12,196 nucleotides of DNA from NCBI GenBank assembly GCA_025352345.1, contig JANXTP010000031.1, positions 1 through 12,196 of the forward strand, read 5' to 3'. The translations under genes were made by a program, and so were the position numbers. Below are positions 1-7,013 of this stretch, one piece after another; positions within the stretch are counted from its first letter, which is position 1; each line of letters starts with the position of its first letter. Origin of the DNA: Burkholderiales bacterium (GTDB taxonomy: Bacteria > Pseudomonadota > Gammaproteobacteria > Burkholderiales > Burkholderiaceae_C). The notes beneath the pieces were generated by a model. That model did no database searches, was not told where the DNA came from, and saw nothing but the letters and a program-made list of their open reading frames with translations.

Positions 1-80
1 GGCAGGAACACCGCGACGATGGACATCGTGGTCGCCATCACCGCGAGGCCGATCTCCTGCGTGCCGTCGAACGCTTCACC
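1..80 (-). pseudogene. Inverted fragment of an RND permease N-terminal half
   Basis: Read on the minus strand from base 80 to base 1, the sequence is open and encodes ...GTQ followed by EIGLAVMATTMSIVAVFLP. This is the characteristic transmembrane segment in the N-terminal half of HAE1-type RND permeases (typical family form: GTxEIGLAVxATTxSIVAVFxP), roughly residues 420-450 of a protein of about 1,050. The opposite strand from about base 63 encodes the C-terminal half, so the two halves face opposite ways. The sequence upstream of this fragment in its own gene is missing from its expected place, bases 81 onward. The plus-strand frame that continues the C-terminal half through bases 3-62 is open, but its residues (rich in H, R and D) do not look like RND sequence. 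The identity is a direct reading of the translation; an inversion or assembly error is inference. Confidence 0.75.
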
Positions 81-1721
81 GTGTGGCTGGGGCATGGCTA
101 CCAGACCATCCTCGGCTGGTCGCTGCGGCACCGGCTGGCGACGCTGGCGATCGCGGCGACGACTTTCGGCGGCAGCTTCCTGCTGATCCCGGTGCTGGGT
201 GCCGAGTTCGTCCCGAAGGCAGATTTCTCGGAGACCACGGTCAATTTCTACACGCCGGTCGGCTCGTCGCTCGAAGTGACCGAAGCCCGCGCCAAGCAGG
301 TTGATCTGGCGCTGCGCGAGCTGCCCGAGGTCAAGTACACCGTCACCACGATCAACAGTGGCAACGCCGCCGGCAAGATCTTCGGCTCGACCTATGTGCG
401 GCTGGTCGATCGCGATCTGCGCCAGCGTGGGCTGGAGCAGATGACGGTACCGATGCGCGAGCGTCTCGCGCGCATCCCGGGCATCACCGTCACCAACATG
501 GGCTCGCCCGACCTGGGCGGCGGCAAGAGCCTGCAGTTCTCGATCCAGGGCAGCGACCTGGGCGAACTGGAGCGGCTCTCCAAGGGCATCACCGCCCAAC
601 TCAAACAGGTGCCGGGCCTGGTCGATCTGGACACCACCTTGAAGCCCGACAAGCCGACCGTGGCGATCGACGTGAAGCGCGAGGCAGCCTCCGACCTCGG
701 GCTCAACGTCAATACCCTGGCCACCACGCTGCGCGCGCTGGTGGCCGGTACCACGGTGGGCAACTGGCGCGCGCCCGATGGCGAGAACTACGACGTGATC
801 GTGCGCCTGACGCCCGACAGCCGCAGCTCGCTGGCCGACCTGCAGCGCTTGCCGGTGCCGGTGGTGGCCGGTGCTGACGGGCTGCCGCGCATCGTGCGGC
901 TGTCGCAAGTGGCCGATGTCACCGCATCGACCGGGCCGAACCAGATCAACCGGCGTGACCTGAACCGCGAGATCAACATGGATGCGAACGCCTACGGCCG
1001 CAGCTCGGGCGATGTGTCGGCCGACATCCGGCGCATCCTCGACAGCGTGGCCTGGCCGCCGGGCTACCGCTACAGCTTCGGCGGCAGCACCAAGAACATG
1101 ACCGAATCGTTCAGCTACGCGATCGGCGCGCTGGGGTTGGCGGTGGTGTTCATCTACATGATCCTGGCCAGCCAGTTCCGCAGCTTCCTGCAGCCGATGG
1201 CGCTGATGACCTCGCTGCCGCTGACGCTGATCGGCGTGGTGCTGACGCTCTTGATGTTCGGCTCGACCTTGAACATGTTCAGCATCATCGGCATCGTGAT
1301 GCTGATGGGTCTGGTGACGAAGAATGCGATTCTGCTGATCGATTTCGCGATCCGCGCGCGCGAAGGCACCGTGCCCGGCGAGGTGGCGACCGACCGCGAA
1401 AGCGCTGGGTTGCTGGCCGCTCTGGACCGTGAAAGCGCGTTGCTGCTGGCAGCGCGCGTGCGGCTGCGCCCGATCCTGATGACCACGCTGGCGATGATCT
1501 TCGGCATGGTGCCGCTGGCCTTCGCGCTGTCGGAAGGCTCGGAGCAGCGCGCGCCGATGGGCCAGGCGGTGATCGGCGGCGTGATTGCTTCCTCGCTGCT
1601 GACGCTGGTGGTGGTGCCGGTGGTCTATTGCTACCTTGACGACTTGTCGGTGTGGGTCAAGCGGCGCTGGGCCCGGCGCCCGCATCCCGTGGCCACGCCG
1701 CCGCTGATCATGGGGAAATAA
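63..1721 (+). CDS. RND efflux permease, C-terminal half (5' end disrupted or missing)
   Basis: This is the C-terminal half of an inner-membrane, proton-driven RND (AcrB/HAE1-type) drug or solute exporter. Recognisable sequence starts near VERFTVW at base 66; a GTG at 81 is the first start-type codon but is not a natural RND start. Residues counted from that GTG: TM7 about 19-40, the porter/docking loop with VPKADFSETTVNFYTPVGSS, TM8 about 345-365 (FIYMILASQF), TM9 about 380-395, TM10 about 398-424 with the conserved proton-relay lysine K414 in LVTKNAILLIDF, TM11 from I465 and TM12 about 497-520. The cytoplasmic TM10-TM11 loop is long and holds a tandem repeat. A full protein would be about 1,050 residues; about 550 are here. 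The expected N-terminal half is not in frame upstream; part of it lies inverted at 1-80. If that is real, the gene is probably broken. No adaptor (membrane fusion) gene is in view. Confidence 0.85.
   Translation, partial: AVERFTVWLGHGYQTILGWSLRHRLATLAIAATTFGGSFLLIPVLGAEFVPKADFSETTVNFYTPVGSSLEVTEARAKQVDLALRELPEVKYTVTTINSGNAAGKIFGSTYVRLVDRDLRQRGLEQMTVPMRERLARIPGITVTNMGSPDLGGGKSLQFSIQGSDLGELERLSKGITAQLKQVPGLVDLDTTLKPDKPTVAIDVKREAASDLGLNVNTLATTLRALVAGTTVGNWRAPDGENYDVIVRLTPDSRSSLADLQRLPVPVVAGADGLPRIVRLSQVADVTASTGPNQINRRDLNREINMDANAYGRSSGDVSADIRRILDSVAWPPGYRYSFGGSTKNMTESFSYAIGALGLAVVFIYMILASQFRSFLQPMALMTSLPLTLIGVVLTLLMFGSTLNMFSIIGIVMLMGLVTKNAILLIDFAIRAREGTVPGEVATDRESAGLLAALDRESALLLAARVRLRPILMTTLAMIFGMVPLAFALSEGSEQRAPMGQAVIGGVIASSLLTLVVVPVVYCYLDDLSVWVKRRWARRPHPVATPPLIMGK
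1392..1457 (+). repeat. Imperfect 33-bp tandem repeat inside the RND gene
   Basis: Two adjacent 33-bp units, 1392-1424 and 1425-1457, encode DRESAGLLAAL and DRESALLLAAR (residues 438-448 and 449-459 from the GTG at 81). The repeat keeps the frame and lies in the cytoplasmic loop between TM10 and TM11, just before the conserved VRLRPILMTT. A long loop at this site is common in this RND subfamily as I remember it, so the effect may be neutral. Confidence 0.6.
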
Positions 1722-1740
1722 ACTACGCCGCTGATCAGCG
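1699..1740. repeat. 12-bp direct repeat and palindrome around the RND stop codon
   Basis: CGCCGCTGATCA occurs at 1699-1710, inside the last codons of the RND gene, and again at 1726-1737, just after its TAA stop. The second copy is part of a perfect 12-bp palindrome, CGCTGATCAGCG (1729-1740). There is no T-run after it, so it is not a standard intrinsic terminator. It could be a replication-slippage trace or a protein-binding site; the function is unknown. Confidence 0.4.
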
Positions 1741-1798
1741 TCGCCCGTTTCCACACCCCACCGCATGCAAGCTCACCGCCACCCCGCCCTGGAACGCC

Positions 1799-2482
1799 AT
1801 GGACATTGAACACGCCCGCTTCAACATGATCGAGCAGCAGATCCGGCCCTGGGATGTGCTCGATGCCGAGGTGCTGTCGCTACTGGCAGCGATCCACCGC
1901 GAAGACTTCCTGCCGCCAGCGGTTCGCTCGATGGCTTTCGTCGACACCGAGGTCGTGCTGCCCACGTCCACCGGACCGGCGCAATCGATGCTGGCGCCGA
2001 AGGTCGAGGCGCGGCTGCTGCAGGAGCTCGACGTTGGCAAGCACGAGCGGGTGCTGGAGATCGGCGCCGGGTCCGGCTTCATGGCGGCCTTGCTCGGCCA
2101 CCGCGCGCAACAGGTGCTGAGCCTGGAGATCGATGCCGACCTCGCAGCCTTCGCCAGCGCCAACCTGCGCCGCGCCGGGGCCTCGAATGTCACCGTGCGT
2201 CAGGCCGATGGCTCGAAGGGCAGTGCCACCGATGGCCCGTTCGATGTGATCGTGCTGTCCGGCTCGGTGCCGCAGGTGCCGCAGTTGCTGTTCGATCAGC
2301 TGAAACCGAGTGGTCGGCTGGTGGCCATCGTTGGGCAGTTGCCGATCATGCAGGCGCTGCTGTACACCCGCAGCGCAACCGGCGGTGCGGGCAAGCGCAG
2401 CGCGATCAGCAGCGTGGAGTTGTTCGACACCGTAGCGCCGCGGCTGACCGGCTTCGACGAGCCCAGCCGGTTCCATTTCTGA
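1799..2482 (+). CDS. Protein-L-isoaspartate O-methyltransferase-like SAM enzyme
   Basis: A 227-residue Rossmann-fold methyltransferase of the PCMT family, whose classical members methylate isoaspartate in damaged proteins using S-adenosylmethionine. The SAM-binding motif I is VLEIGAGSGF at residues 85-94; LSLEID and the PFDVIVLSG strand follow as expected. The N-terminus MDIEHARFNMIEQQIRPWD matches the betaproteobacterial subfamily and fixes the start at this ATG, with GGAA four bases upstream; the frame is open further upstream, but that part overlaps the RND gene. The family's serine motif (QTISxP in E. coli Pcm) reads QSMLAP here at residues 62-67, so leucine (L65) stands where the catalytic serine would be. 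I recall the same feature in related betaproteobacterial proteins. Isoaspartate repair is therefore doubtful and the true substrate unknown. It overlaps the rhodanese gene by one base, which implies translational coupling. Confidence 0.85.
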   Translation: MDIEHARFNMIEQQIRPWDVLDAEVLSLLAAIHREDFLPPAVRSMAFVDTEVVLPTSTGPAQSMLAPKVEARLLQELDVGKHERVLEIGAGSGFMAALLGHRAQQVLSLEIDADLAAFASANLRRAGASNVTVRQADGSKGSATDGPFDVIVLSGSVPQVPQLLFDQLKPSGRLVAIVGQLPIMQALLYTRSATGGAGKRSAISSVELFDTVAPRLTGFDEPSRFHF

Positions 2483-2835
2483 TGCAGCACATCGGCGCGC
2501 GCGAGTTCGCGACGCTGCTGGTCGGCGCTGAGTCGCCAGCCTCCGCAGCCGCATTGCCGCTGCTGCTCGATGTGCGCGAACCCTGGGAGTTCGAGTTGGC
2601 CGCGCTGCGCGCCGACGGGCTCGAGACCCTCAACCTGCCGATGAGCCAGATCGTCCAGCGCGTCGCTGAGCTCGACCCGGCGCGACCGACGGTGTGCCTG
2701 TGCCACCACGGCGTGCGCAGCGCGCAGGTCGCAGCCTTCCTGGAGCAGCGTCAGGGTTTCACTTCGGTCAGCAACTTCACCGGCGGCATCGATGCGTGGT
2801 CGGTCGAAGTCGATGCCGGCGTGCCGCGTTATTGA
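2482..2835 (+). CDS. Single-domain rhodanese-like sulfurtransferase
   Basis: A 117-residue protein spanning one rhodanese domain. It has LLLDVREPWEFE near the N-terminus (the CH2A-type aspartate/arginine motif) and the active-site loop CHHGVRS at residues 74-80, with the persulfide-carrying cysteine C74 present; it ends with a GGIDAW motif typical of the fold. Such proteins pass sulfane sulfur to acceptors such as cyanide, thiols or biosynthetic partners; the acceptor cannot be named from sequence. The start ATG overlaps the upstream stop codon (TGATG), no Shine-Dalgarno sequence is visible, and coupled translation with the methyltransferase is likely. The next gene, a TolC homologue, starts 31 bases downstream. 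The order methyltransferase - rhodanese - tolC is, to my knowledge, common in Burkholderiales, but no functional link is established. Confidence 0.9.
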   Translation: MQHIGAREFATLLVGAESPASAAALPLLLDVREPWEFELAALRADGLETLNLPMSQIVQRVAELDPARPTVCLCHHGVRSAQVAAFLEQRQGFTSVSNFTGGIDAWSVEVDAGVPRY

Positions 2836-2866
2836 CCCCGTTGATCGTTCCCAACGAGCCGTACCG

Positions 2867-4243
2867 ATGTCCAACCCGCCGATCCAACATCGATGTGCCC
2901 TGTCAGCACCGACGCTGCAACGATGGGTTCGCCTTGTCGCGGCCACTGGTTTGAACCTGGCCGCGCTGTGCCTGGCCACCGCGCAGGCGCAGAGCCTCGA
3001 CGAGCTCTACACCGCCGCGCGCGGCTATGACGCCACCTACCTGTCGGCCCGTTCGCTTGCCGACTCCGCCCCGTACCGCGCCGCGCAGGCCGACGCGCTG
3101 CTGCGCCCGAGCGTGAGCCTGGATGCCAGCGCCACTACCGGTCGCGTCGAGACCGGCTTTGGCAATGGCTCGTTCAACACGCGCTCGGGCCAGTTGTCCG
3201 CACGCCAGCCGCTGTTCAACCGCAACAGCAGTGTCACGATCGATCAGGCCGAGCGTGAGCTCGAAGCTTCAGTCCTGCGACTCGAAGTGGCCGAGCAGGA
3301 CCTGATCGTGCGGCTGGCGCAGGCTTACTTCGATGTGCTGGCGGCGCAAGACGCACTGGCCACGACGCGCACCAGCAAGGTGGCGATCAACGAACAGCTG
3401 GCGTCGGCGAAGCGCAATTTCGAGGTCGGCACTGCGACCATCACCGACACCCGTGAGGCGCAGGCGCGCTTCGATCTGGCGACCGCGCAGGAACTCGCCG
3501 CCGACAACGATCTGCGCAACAAGCGCATCGCGCTCGACCTGCTGGTCGGCCGCAGCAACGTCGAGCCCAAGGGCCTGACGACGCCGGTCAGCTTGCCGCC
3601 GATCACGCCCGCCGATGCGGAAGTCTGGGCTCGCAACGCCGATGCTCAGCATCCGTCGGTGCGGCTGGCGCAGTTGGTGCTGGAGGTCGCGCGGCTCGAA
3701 ACCAGCAAGGCGCGCGCAGGCCACCTGCCCACGCTCGACGCAGTGGCCAGCGTCGGCAGCCAGTACAACTCGTCTGGCCGCAGTGGCAGCCAGTTATCGA
3801 GTGCCGGCACCACCAACACCGGCAGCATCGGCGTGCAGTTCAACCTGCCGCTGTTCACCGGGCTGTCGGTGCAGAACCGCATCAAAGAAACACTGGCGCT
3901 CGAAGACAAATCACAGAACGATCTCGAGGCCGCGCGCCGCTCGGTATCGCTGGGCACACGGCAAGCCTACTTCGGCGTGCAGTCGCTGCAGGCGCAGGTG
4001 CTGGCACTCGAAGCGGCCGAGTCGTCGAGCGCCCTGGCCCTGGAAGCCACGCAGCTCGGCTACCGCGTCGGCGTGCGCGTCAACATCGACGTGCTGAACG
4101 CGCAGACGCAGCTTTACACCACACGCCGCGACCTGTCGAAAGCCCGCTACGACACCTTGCTCGGCGGCCTGCGGCTGCGCCAGGCCGCAGGGCAGCTGAA
4201 GCCCGAGGATGTGACGGCGGTCAGCCGTTTGTTGACCCACTGA
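2867..4243 (+). CDS. tolC: TolC-family outer-membrane efflux channel
   Basis: A 458-residue TolC-type outer-membrane factor, forming the trimeric exit duct for tripartite efflux pumps or type I secretion. The N-terminus has basic residues, a hydrophobic stretch (about residues 21-39) and a likely signal peptidase site after AQA at residue 41. The mature part starts SLDELYTAAR, equivalent to NLMQVYQQAR of E. coli TolC. Two repeats follow, with family hallmarks such as AYFDVLAAQDAL, FEVGTATITDTREAQARFD, GHLPTLDAVAS, and in the second half QLGYRVGVRVNIDVLNAQTQLY. The length fits the family. I chose the ATG at 2867 because the longer reading overlaps the rhodanese gene and lacks a signal peptide at its start. 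It is the last gene of the + strand run and meets the arginase gene tail to tail. No adaptor gene is adjacent, so it may serve several pumps encoded elsewhere. Confidence 0.9.
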   Translation: MSNPPIQHRCALSAPTLQRWVRLVAATGLNLAALCLATAQAQSLDELYTAARGYDATYLSARSLADSAPYRAAQADALLRPSVSLDASATTGRVETGFGNGSFNTRSGQLSARQPLFNRNSSVTIDQAERELEASVLRLEVAEQDLIVRLAQAYFDVLAAQDALATTRTSKVAINEQLASAKRNFEVGTATITDTREAQARFDLATAQELAADNDLRNKRIALDLLVGRSNVEPKGLTTPVSLPPITPADAEVWARNADAQHPSVRLAQLVLEVARLETSKARAGHLPTLDAVASVGSQYNSSGRSGSQLSSAGTTNTGSIGVQFNLPLFTGLSVQNRIKETLALEDKSQNDLEAARRSVSLGTRQAYFGVQSLQAQVLALEAAESSSALALEATQLGYRVGVRVNIDVLNAQTQLYTTRRDLSKARYDTLLGGLRLRQAAGQLKPEDVTAVSRLLTH

Positions 4244-4256
4244 CCCGCACTGGCCC

Positions 4257-4282
4257 GCTGACCGCGAAGCGGCTGCGTCAGC
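4257..4282. terminator. Possible bidirectional hairpin between tolC and arginase
   Basis: An outer inverted repeat, GCTGAC (4257-4262) with GTCAGC (4277-4282), encloses an alternative small hairpin, CCGC-GAA-GCGG (4262-4272). It lies between the two convergent stop codons and overlaps the arginase stop. No U-run follows in either direction, so a terminator role is only suggested by position. Confidence 0.25.
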
Positions 4283-5192
4283 GCCGCATCAAGGTGCTCT
4301 TGCCGAACAGGCTTTCGATCAGGTCCACCGCCACCTCGGCGGTCTGGTTGCGCACATCGAGTGCTGGGTTCAGCTCCATCACGTCGAGGCTGGCGAGGCG
4401 GCCGGTGTCGGCGATCATTTCCATGCACAGCTGCGCCTCGCGGTAGGTCGGCCCGCCCGGCACGGTGGTGCCGACGCCCGGAGCGATCGGCGGATCGAGG
4501 AAATCGACGTCGAAGCTGACATGCAGGTGCGTGTTGACGTCCAGCGTGGCCAGCGCCAGTTCCATCGCGTGGCGCATGCCCATCTCGTCGATGAAGCGCA
4601 TGTCGAACACATCGAGCTCCTGCTCGTGCACGAAGCGCTTCTCTCCGGCATCGACGCTGCGGATGCCGATCTGCCGCACCCACTTCGGGTTGATCGCCGG
4701 CACATGACCGCCGATCTCGATCAATTCCTTCGGGCCGTGACCGCACAGGCAGGCGACCGGCATGCCGTGCAGGTTGCCGCTGGGCGTCAGCATCTGCGTG
4801 TTGAAGTCGGCATGCGCATCGAGCCACAGCACGCGCAGCCGCTTGCCAGCATCGCGGCAGTGGCGCGCCACGGCACTGATCGAGCCGATGCCCAAGCAAT
4901 GGTCGCCACCCAGCAGCACGGGCATGCGGTTCAGCGTCAGTTCGGCGTAGACCGCGTCGTGCACCAAGCGGTTCCAGGCGATCACCTCGGGCAGGTGACG
5001 GTAGCCATCGACCGGCGGCAGCCAGGGGTTGGTCGGGCCGCTGAGGTTGCCGCGGTCCAGCACCTCGAGCCCGTGGCCTTGCAGCGCCGGAACGATGTTC
5101 GCCACCCGCAACGCTTCCGGCCCCATGCTGGCACCGCGCCTCCCGGCACCGATGTCGGTGGGCGCGCCGATCAGGCTCAGGTGCGGTGTCAT
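4278..5192 (-). CDS. rocF: Arginase (Mn2+-dependent L-arginine amidinohydrolase)
   Basis: A 304-residue ureohydrolase that by family hydrolyses L-arginine to ornithine and urea in the cytoplasm. All metal ligands are visible: H98 in GGDH (95-98), D125, H127 and D129 in DAHADFN, D228 and D230 in SFDVDFLDP; the spacing matches animal arginases (H101, D124, H126, D128, D232, D234 in rat). The general-base-type histidine H142 in SGNLHGMP and glutamate E273 in VMELNP are also present. SGNLHGMP favours arginase over agmatinase or formiminoglutamase. The start ATG at 5192 is preceded by no good Shine-Dalgarno sequence and lies 19 bases after the LOG-family stop codon, so it is probably the third gene of moeB-LOG-arginase and may depend on upstream translation. 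Confidence in the catalytic class is high; the pathway role (arginine catabolism, polyamine precursor or urea supply) is not shown. Confidence 0.92.
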   Translation of the reverse strand: MTPHLSLIGAPTDIGAGRRGASMGPEALRVANIVPALQGHGLEVLDRGNLSGPTNPWLPPVDGYRHLPEVIAWNRLVHDAVYAELTLNRMPVLLGGDHCLGIGSISAVARHCRDAGKRLRVLWLDAHADFNTQMLTPSGNLHGMPVACLCGHGPKELIEIGGHVPAINPKWVRQIGIRSVDAGEKRFVHEQELDVFDMRFIDEMGMRHAMELALATLDVNTHLHVSFDVDFLDPPIAPGVGTTVPGGPTYREAQLCMEMIADTGRLASLDVMELNPALDVRNQTAEVAVDLIESLFGKSTLMRR

Positions 5193-5211
5193 GCGAGGGC
5201 GGGCGATGGCG

Positions 5212-6114
5212 TCAGATGTCGACCGCGAACTCGCCAGTCTGCGTCGGTGGCGCGTCGAAGCCGTATTCCGCTTCGAGCACGGCCCAGGCTTCCTCGGCGG
5301 TCTCGACGTAGCGGAACAGGTGCACGTCGGCCGGCGAGATCATGCCGGTGTCGATCAGCACGTCGAAGTTGATCAGCCGCGACCAGAACTCGCGCCCGAA
5401 CAGCAGGATCGGCCGCTTGCGGCACTTGCCAGTCTGCACCAGCGTCATCGTTTCGAACAGCTCATCGAGCGTGCCGAAACCACCTGGAAAGCACACCAGC
5501 GCGATGCTGCGCATCAGGAAGTGCATCTTGCGCAGCGCGAAGTAGTGGAACTGGAAGCACAGCTCCGGCGTGATGTAAGGGTTCGGCTCCTGCTCGTGCG
5601 GCAGCACGATGTTCAGGCCTATGCTCTTGCCGCCGACCTCGAACGCACCGCGGTTGCCGGCTTCCATGATGCCGGGGCCGCCACCGGTGACCACATACAC
5701 CGGCGTGTCCATGTCGGCGGTGCGTTGCGTGACGAGGGCGGCAAAGCGCCGCGCTTCGTCGTAGTAGCGCGACATCAGCATGCGGCTTTTGGCAGCGCGG
5801 ATGGCGATGGCGTCGTCATGGGCCTGTGCTCGCGCCAGATCGGCGGCGGCGGCTTCGGGTGACAGGATGCGGGCGCTGCCGAAGATCACGATCGTCGACT
5901 CGATACCCGCTTCCTTCTGCACCAGTTCCGGCTTCAGCAGCTCGAGCTGCATGCGCACCGGTCGCAACTCCTCGCGCAGCAGGAAGTCGTTGTCGGTGAA
6001 GGCGAGGCGGTAGGCGCTCTCCGGTCCGCCGTACAGCGAAGGCGGTGCGGCCGTGCTGGCGTCCTCCTGGGCCGTCGGGAAATTGCGGGCGGTGAGTTCG
6101 TTGCGTTTGTCCAT
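5212..6114 (-). CDS. LOG family protein (TIGR00730-type Rossmann fold)
   Basis: A 300-residue member of the LOG (LONELY GUY, formerly mis-named lysine decarboxylase) family. The two diagnostic motifs are GGGPGIMEAG starting at residue 144 and PGGFGTLDE at 210-218; their arginine/glutamate-lined site binds nucleoside 5'-monophosphates. Family members cleave the N-glycosidic bond of (cytokinin) nucleotides, releasing base and ribose 5-phosphate. The protein is longer than the roughly 190-residue plant-type LOGs, because about 70 extra residues precede the core, which begins IVIFGSARI. This long form is common in Proteobacteria and its physiological substrate is uncertain; it is shorter than PpnN (about 450). 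The start ATG lies 36 bases after the moeB stop codon and the stop is 19 bases before the arginase start, consistent with one operon. Confidence 0.85.
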   Translation of the reverse strand: MDKRNELTARNFPTAQEDASTAAPPSLYGGPESAYRLAFTDNDFLLREELRPVRMQLELLKPELVQKEAGIESTIVIFGSARILSPEAAAADLARAQAHDDAIAIRAAKSRMLMSRYYDEARRFAALVTQRTADMDTPVYVVTGGGPGIMEAGNRGAFEVGGKSIGLNIVLPHEQEPNPYITPELCFQFHYFALRKMHFLMRSIALVCFPGGFGTLDELFETMTLVQTGKCRKRPILLFGREFWSRLINFDVLIDTGMISPADVHLFRYVETAEEAWAVLEAEYGFDAPPTQTGEFAVDI

Positions 6115-6150
6115 GCGGTGCAGCTTAGCGTGTCGGTGAATGCAGGGGTG

Positions 6151-6921
6151 TCAACGGTGTGGCGAAGCACACACCGGGCAGCCGGGGTTGCGGGCGAGCC
6201 GGATCTCGGCCCACTCCATCCGGCGGGCATCGAGCATCTGCAGCCGGCCGGCCAGCGACGTGCCGACACCGGCCAGCAGCTTCAACGCCTCGGCCGCCTG
6301 CACGCTGCCGATGATGCCGACCAGCGGTGCGAACACACCCATCGTCGCGCAGCGCACTTCTTCGAACCCGTCATCGGGCGGGAAGACGCAGGCATAGCAG
6401 GGATGGTCGGCATCGCGGGTGTCACGCTGGCCCGTCACATACACCGAGACCTGCCCGTCGAAGCCGATCGCCGCGCCCGACACCAGTGGCCGGGCGTGCC
6501 GCACACAGGCCGCATTCACCGCCTGCCGGGTCGCAAAGTTGTCGCAGCAATCGACGACGAGATCAGCGGCCGCGACCAGATCGTTCAACCGCGCAGCATT
6601 GGCGCGTTCGCGCAGCGCGACCACCCGCACCTCGGGGTTGATGGCTCGCACCGTGGCCGCCGCGGAGTCGACCTTGGCATGGCCAAGGCGGGCCATCGAG
6701 TGGGCGATCTGCCGCTGCAGGTTGGTCAACTCGACCGTGTCGTCATCGACGATCGTCAACGTGCCGACCCCGGCGGTGCCCAGGTACATCGCCACCGGCG
6801 AGCCCAGCCCTCCCGCCCCGATCACCAGCACATGGGCCGCCAGCAGCCGCTGCTGGCCGTCGATGCCGATCTCGTCGAGCAGGATGTGGCGCGAGTAGCG
6901 CAGCAGTTGGTCGTCGTTCAT
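6151..6921 (-). CDS. moeB: HesA/MoeB/ThiF adenylyltransferase (MoeB-like)
   Basis: A 256-residue E1-like enzyme that adenylates the C-terminal Gly-Gly of a small sulfur-carrier protein (MoaD in molybdopterin synthesis or ThiS in thiazole synthesis). Visible features are LLRYSRHILLDEIG at the N-terminus, the nucleotide-binding GAGGLG at 35-40, D59-D61 and TNLQRQ with R70, DCCDN at 124-128 (D127), and a zinc site of two CxxC pairs, C175/C178 and C248/C251. C191 lies in the usual cysteine position before MGVFAPLVG. MoeB versus ThiF cannot be settled from this sequence; no carrier-protein or other cofactor gene is nearby. I chose the ATG at 6921 because homologues start just before this LLRYSRH motif; an upstream ATG at 6945 lies inside the terminator hairpin. 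No Shine-Dalgarno sequence is visible. Confidence 0.88.
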   Translation of the reverse strand: MNDDQLLRYSRHILLDEIGIDGQQRLLAAHVLVIGAGGLGSPVAMYLGTAGVGTLTIVDDDTVELTNLQRQIAHSMARLGHAKVDSAAATVRAINPEVRVVALRERANAARLNDLVAAADLVVDCCDNFATRQAVNAACVRHARPLVSGAAIGFDGQVSVYVTGQRDTRDADHPCYACVFPPDDGFEEVRCATMGVFAPLVGIIGSVQAAEALKLLAGVGTSLAGRLQMLDARRMEWAEIRLARNPGCPVCASPHR

Positions 6922-6929
6922 CGCGGCAC

Positions 6930-6957
6930 AAAAAAACGCCCGCATGCAGCGGGCGTT
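6930..6957 (-). terminator. Intrinsic terminator after ctpA, directly before moeB
   Basis: On the minus strand, a perfect 9-bp stem, AACGCCCGC (6957-6949) with GCGGGCGTT (6943-6935), closes a five-base loop, and a run of seven U follows (6936-6930). It is 56 bases after the ctpA stop codon and ends eight bases before the moeB ATG. The GC-rich stem and U-run are textbook for Rho-independent termination. Confidence 0.85.
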
Positions 6958-7013
6958 GGGTGGTTGGCGCAGGCCATCACCGACGGGCTGTGCGGACCGG
7001 GTTTGCTGCGGTC

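Noticed and set aside
3..62. In-frame upstream extension of the RND gene to the left edge
   Set aside because: The frame is open, but the residues are His/Arg/Asp-rich and unlike RND sequence; the opposite strand of the same bases matches an RND membrane segment.
4521..5372. Long plus-strand frame opposite arginase and the LOG gene
   Set aside because: Its residues are Arg/Gln/His-rich shadow sequence caused by GC-rich codons of real genes on the other strand; arginase motifs prove the minus strand.
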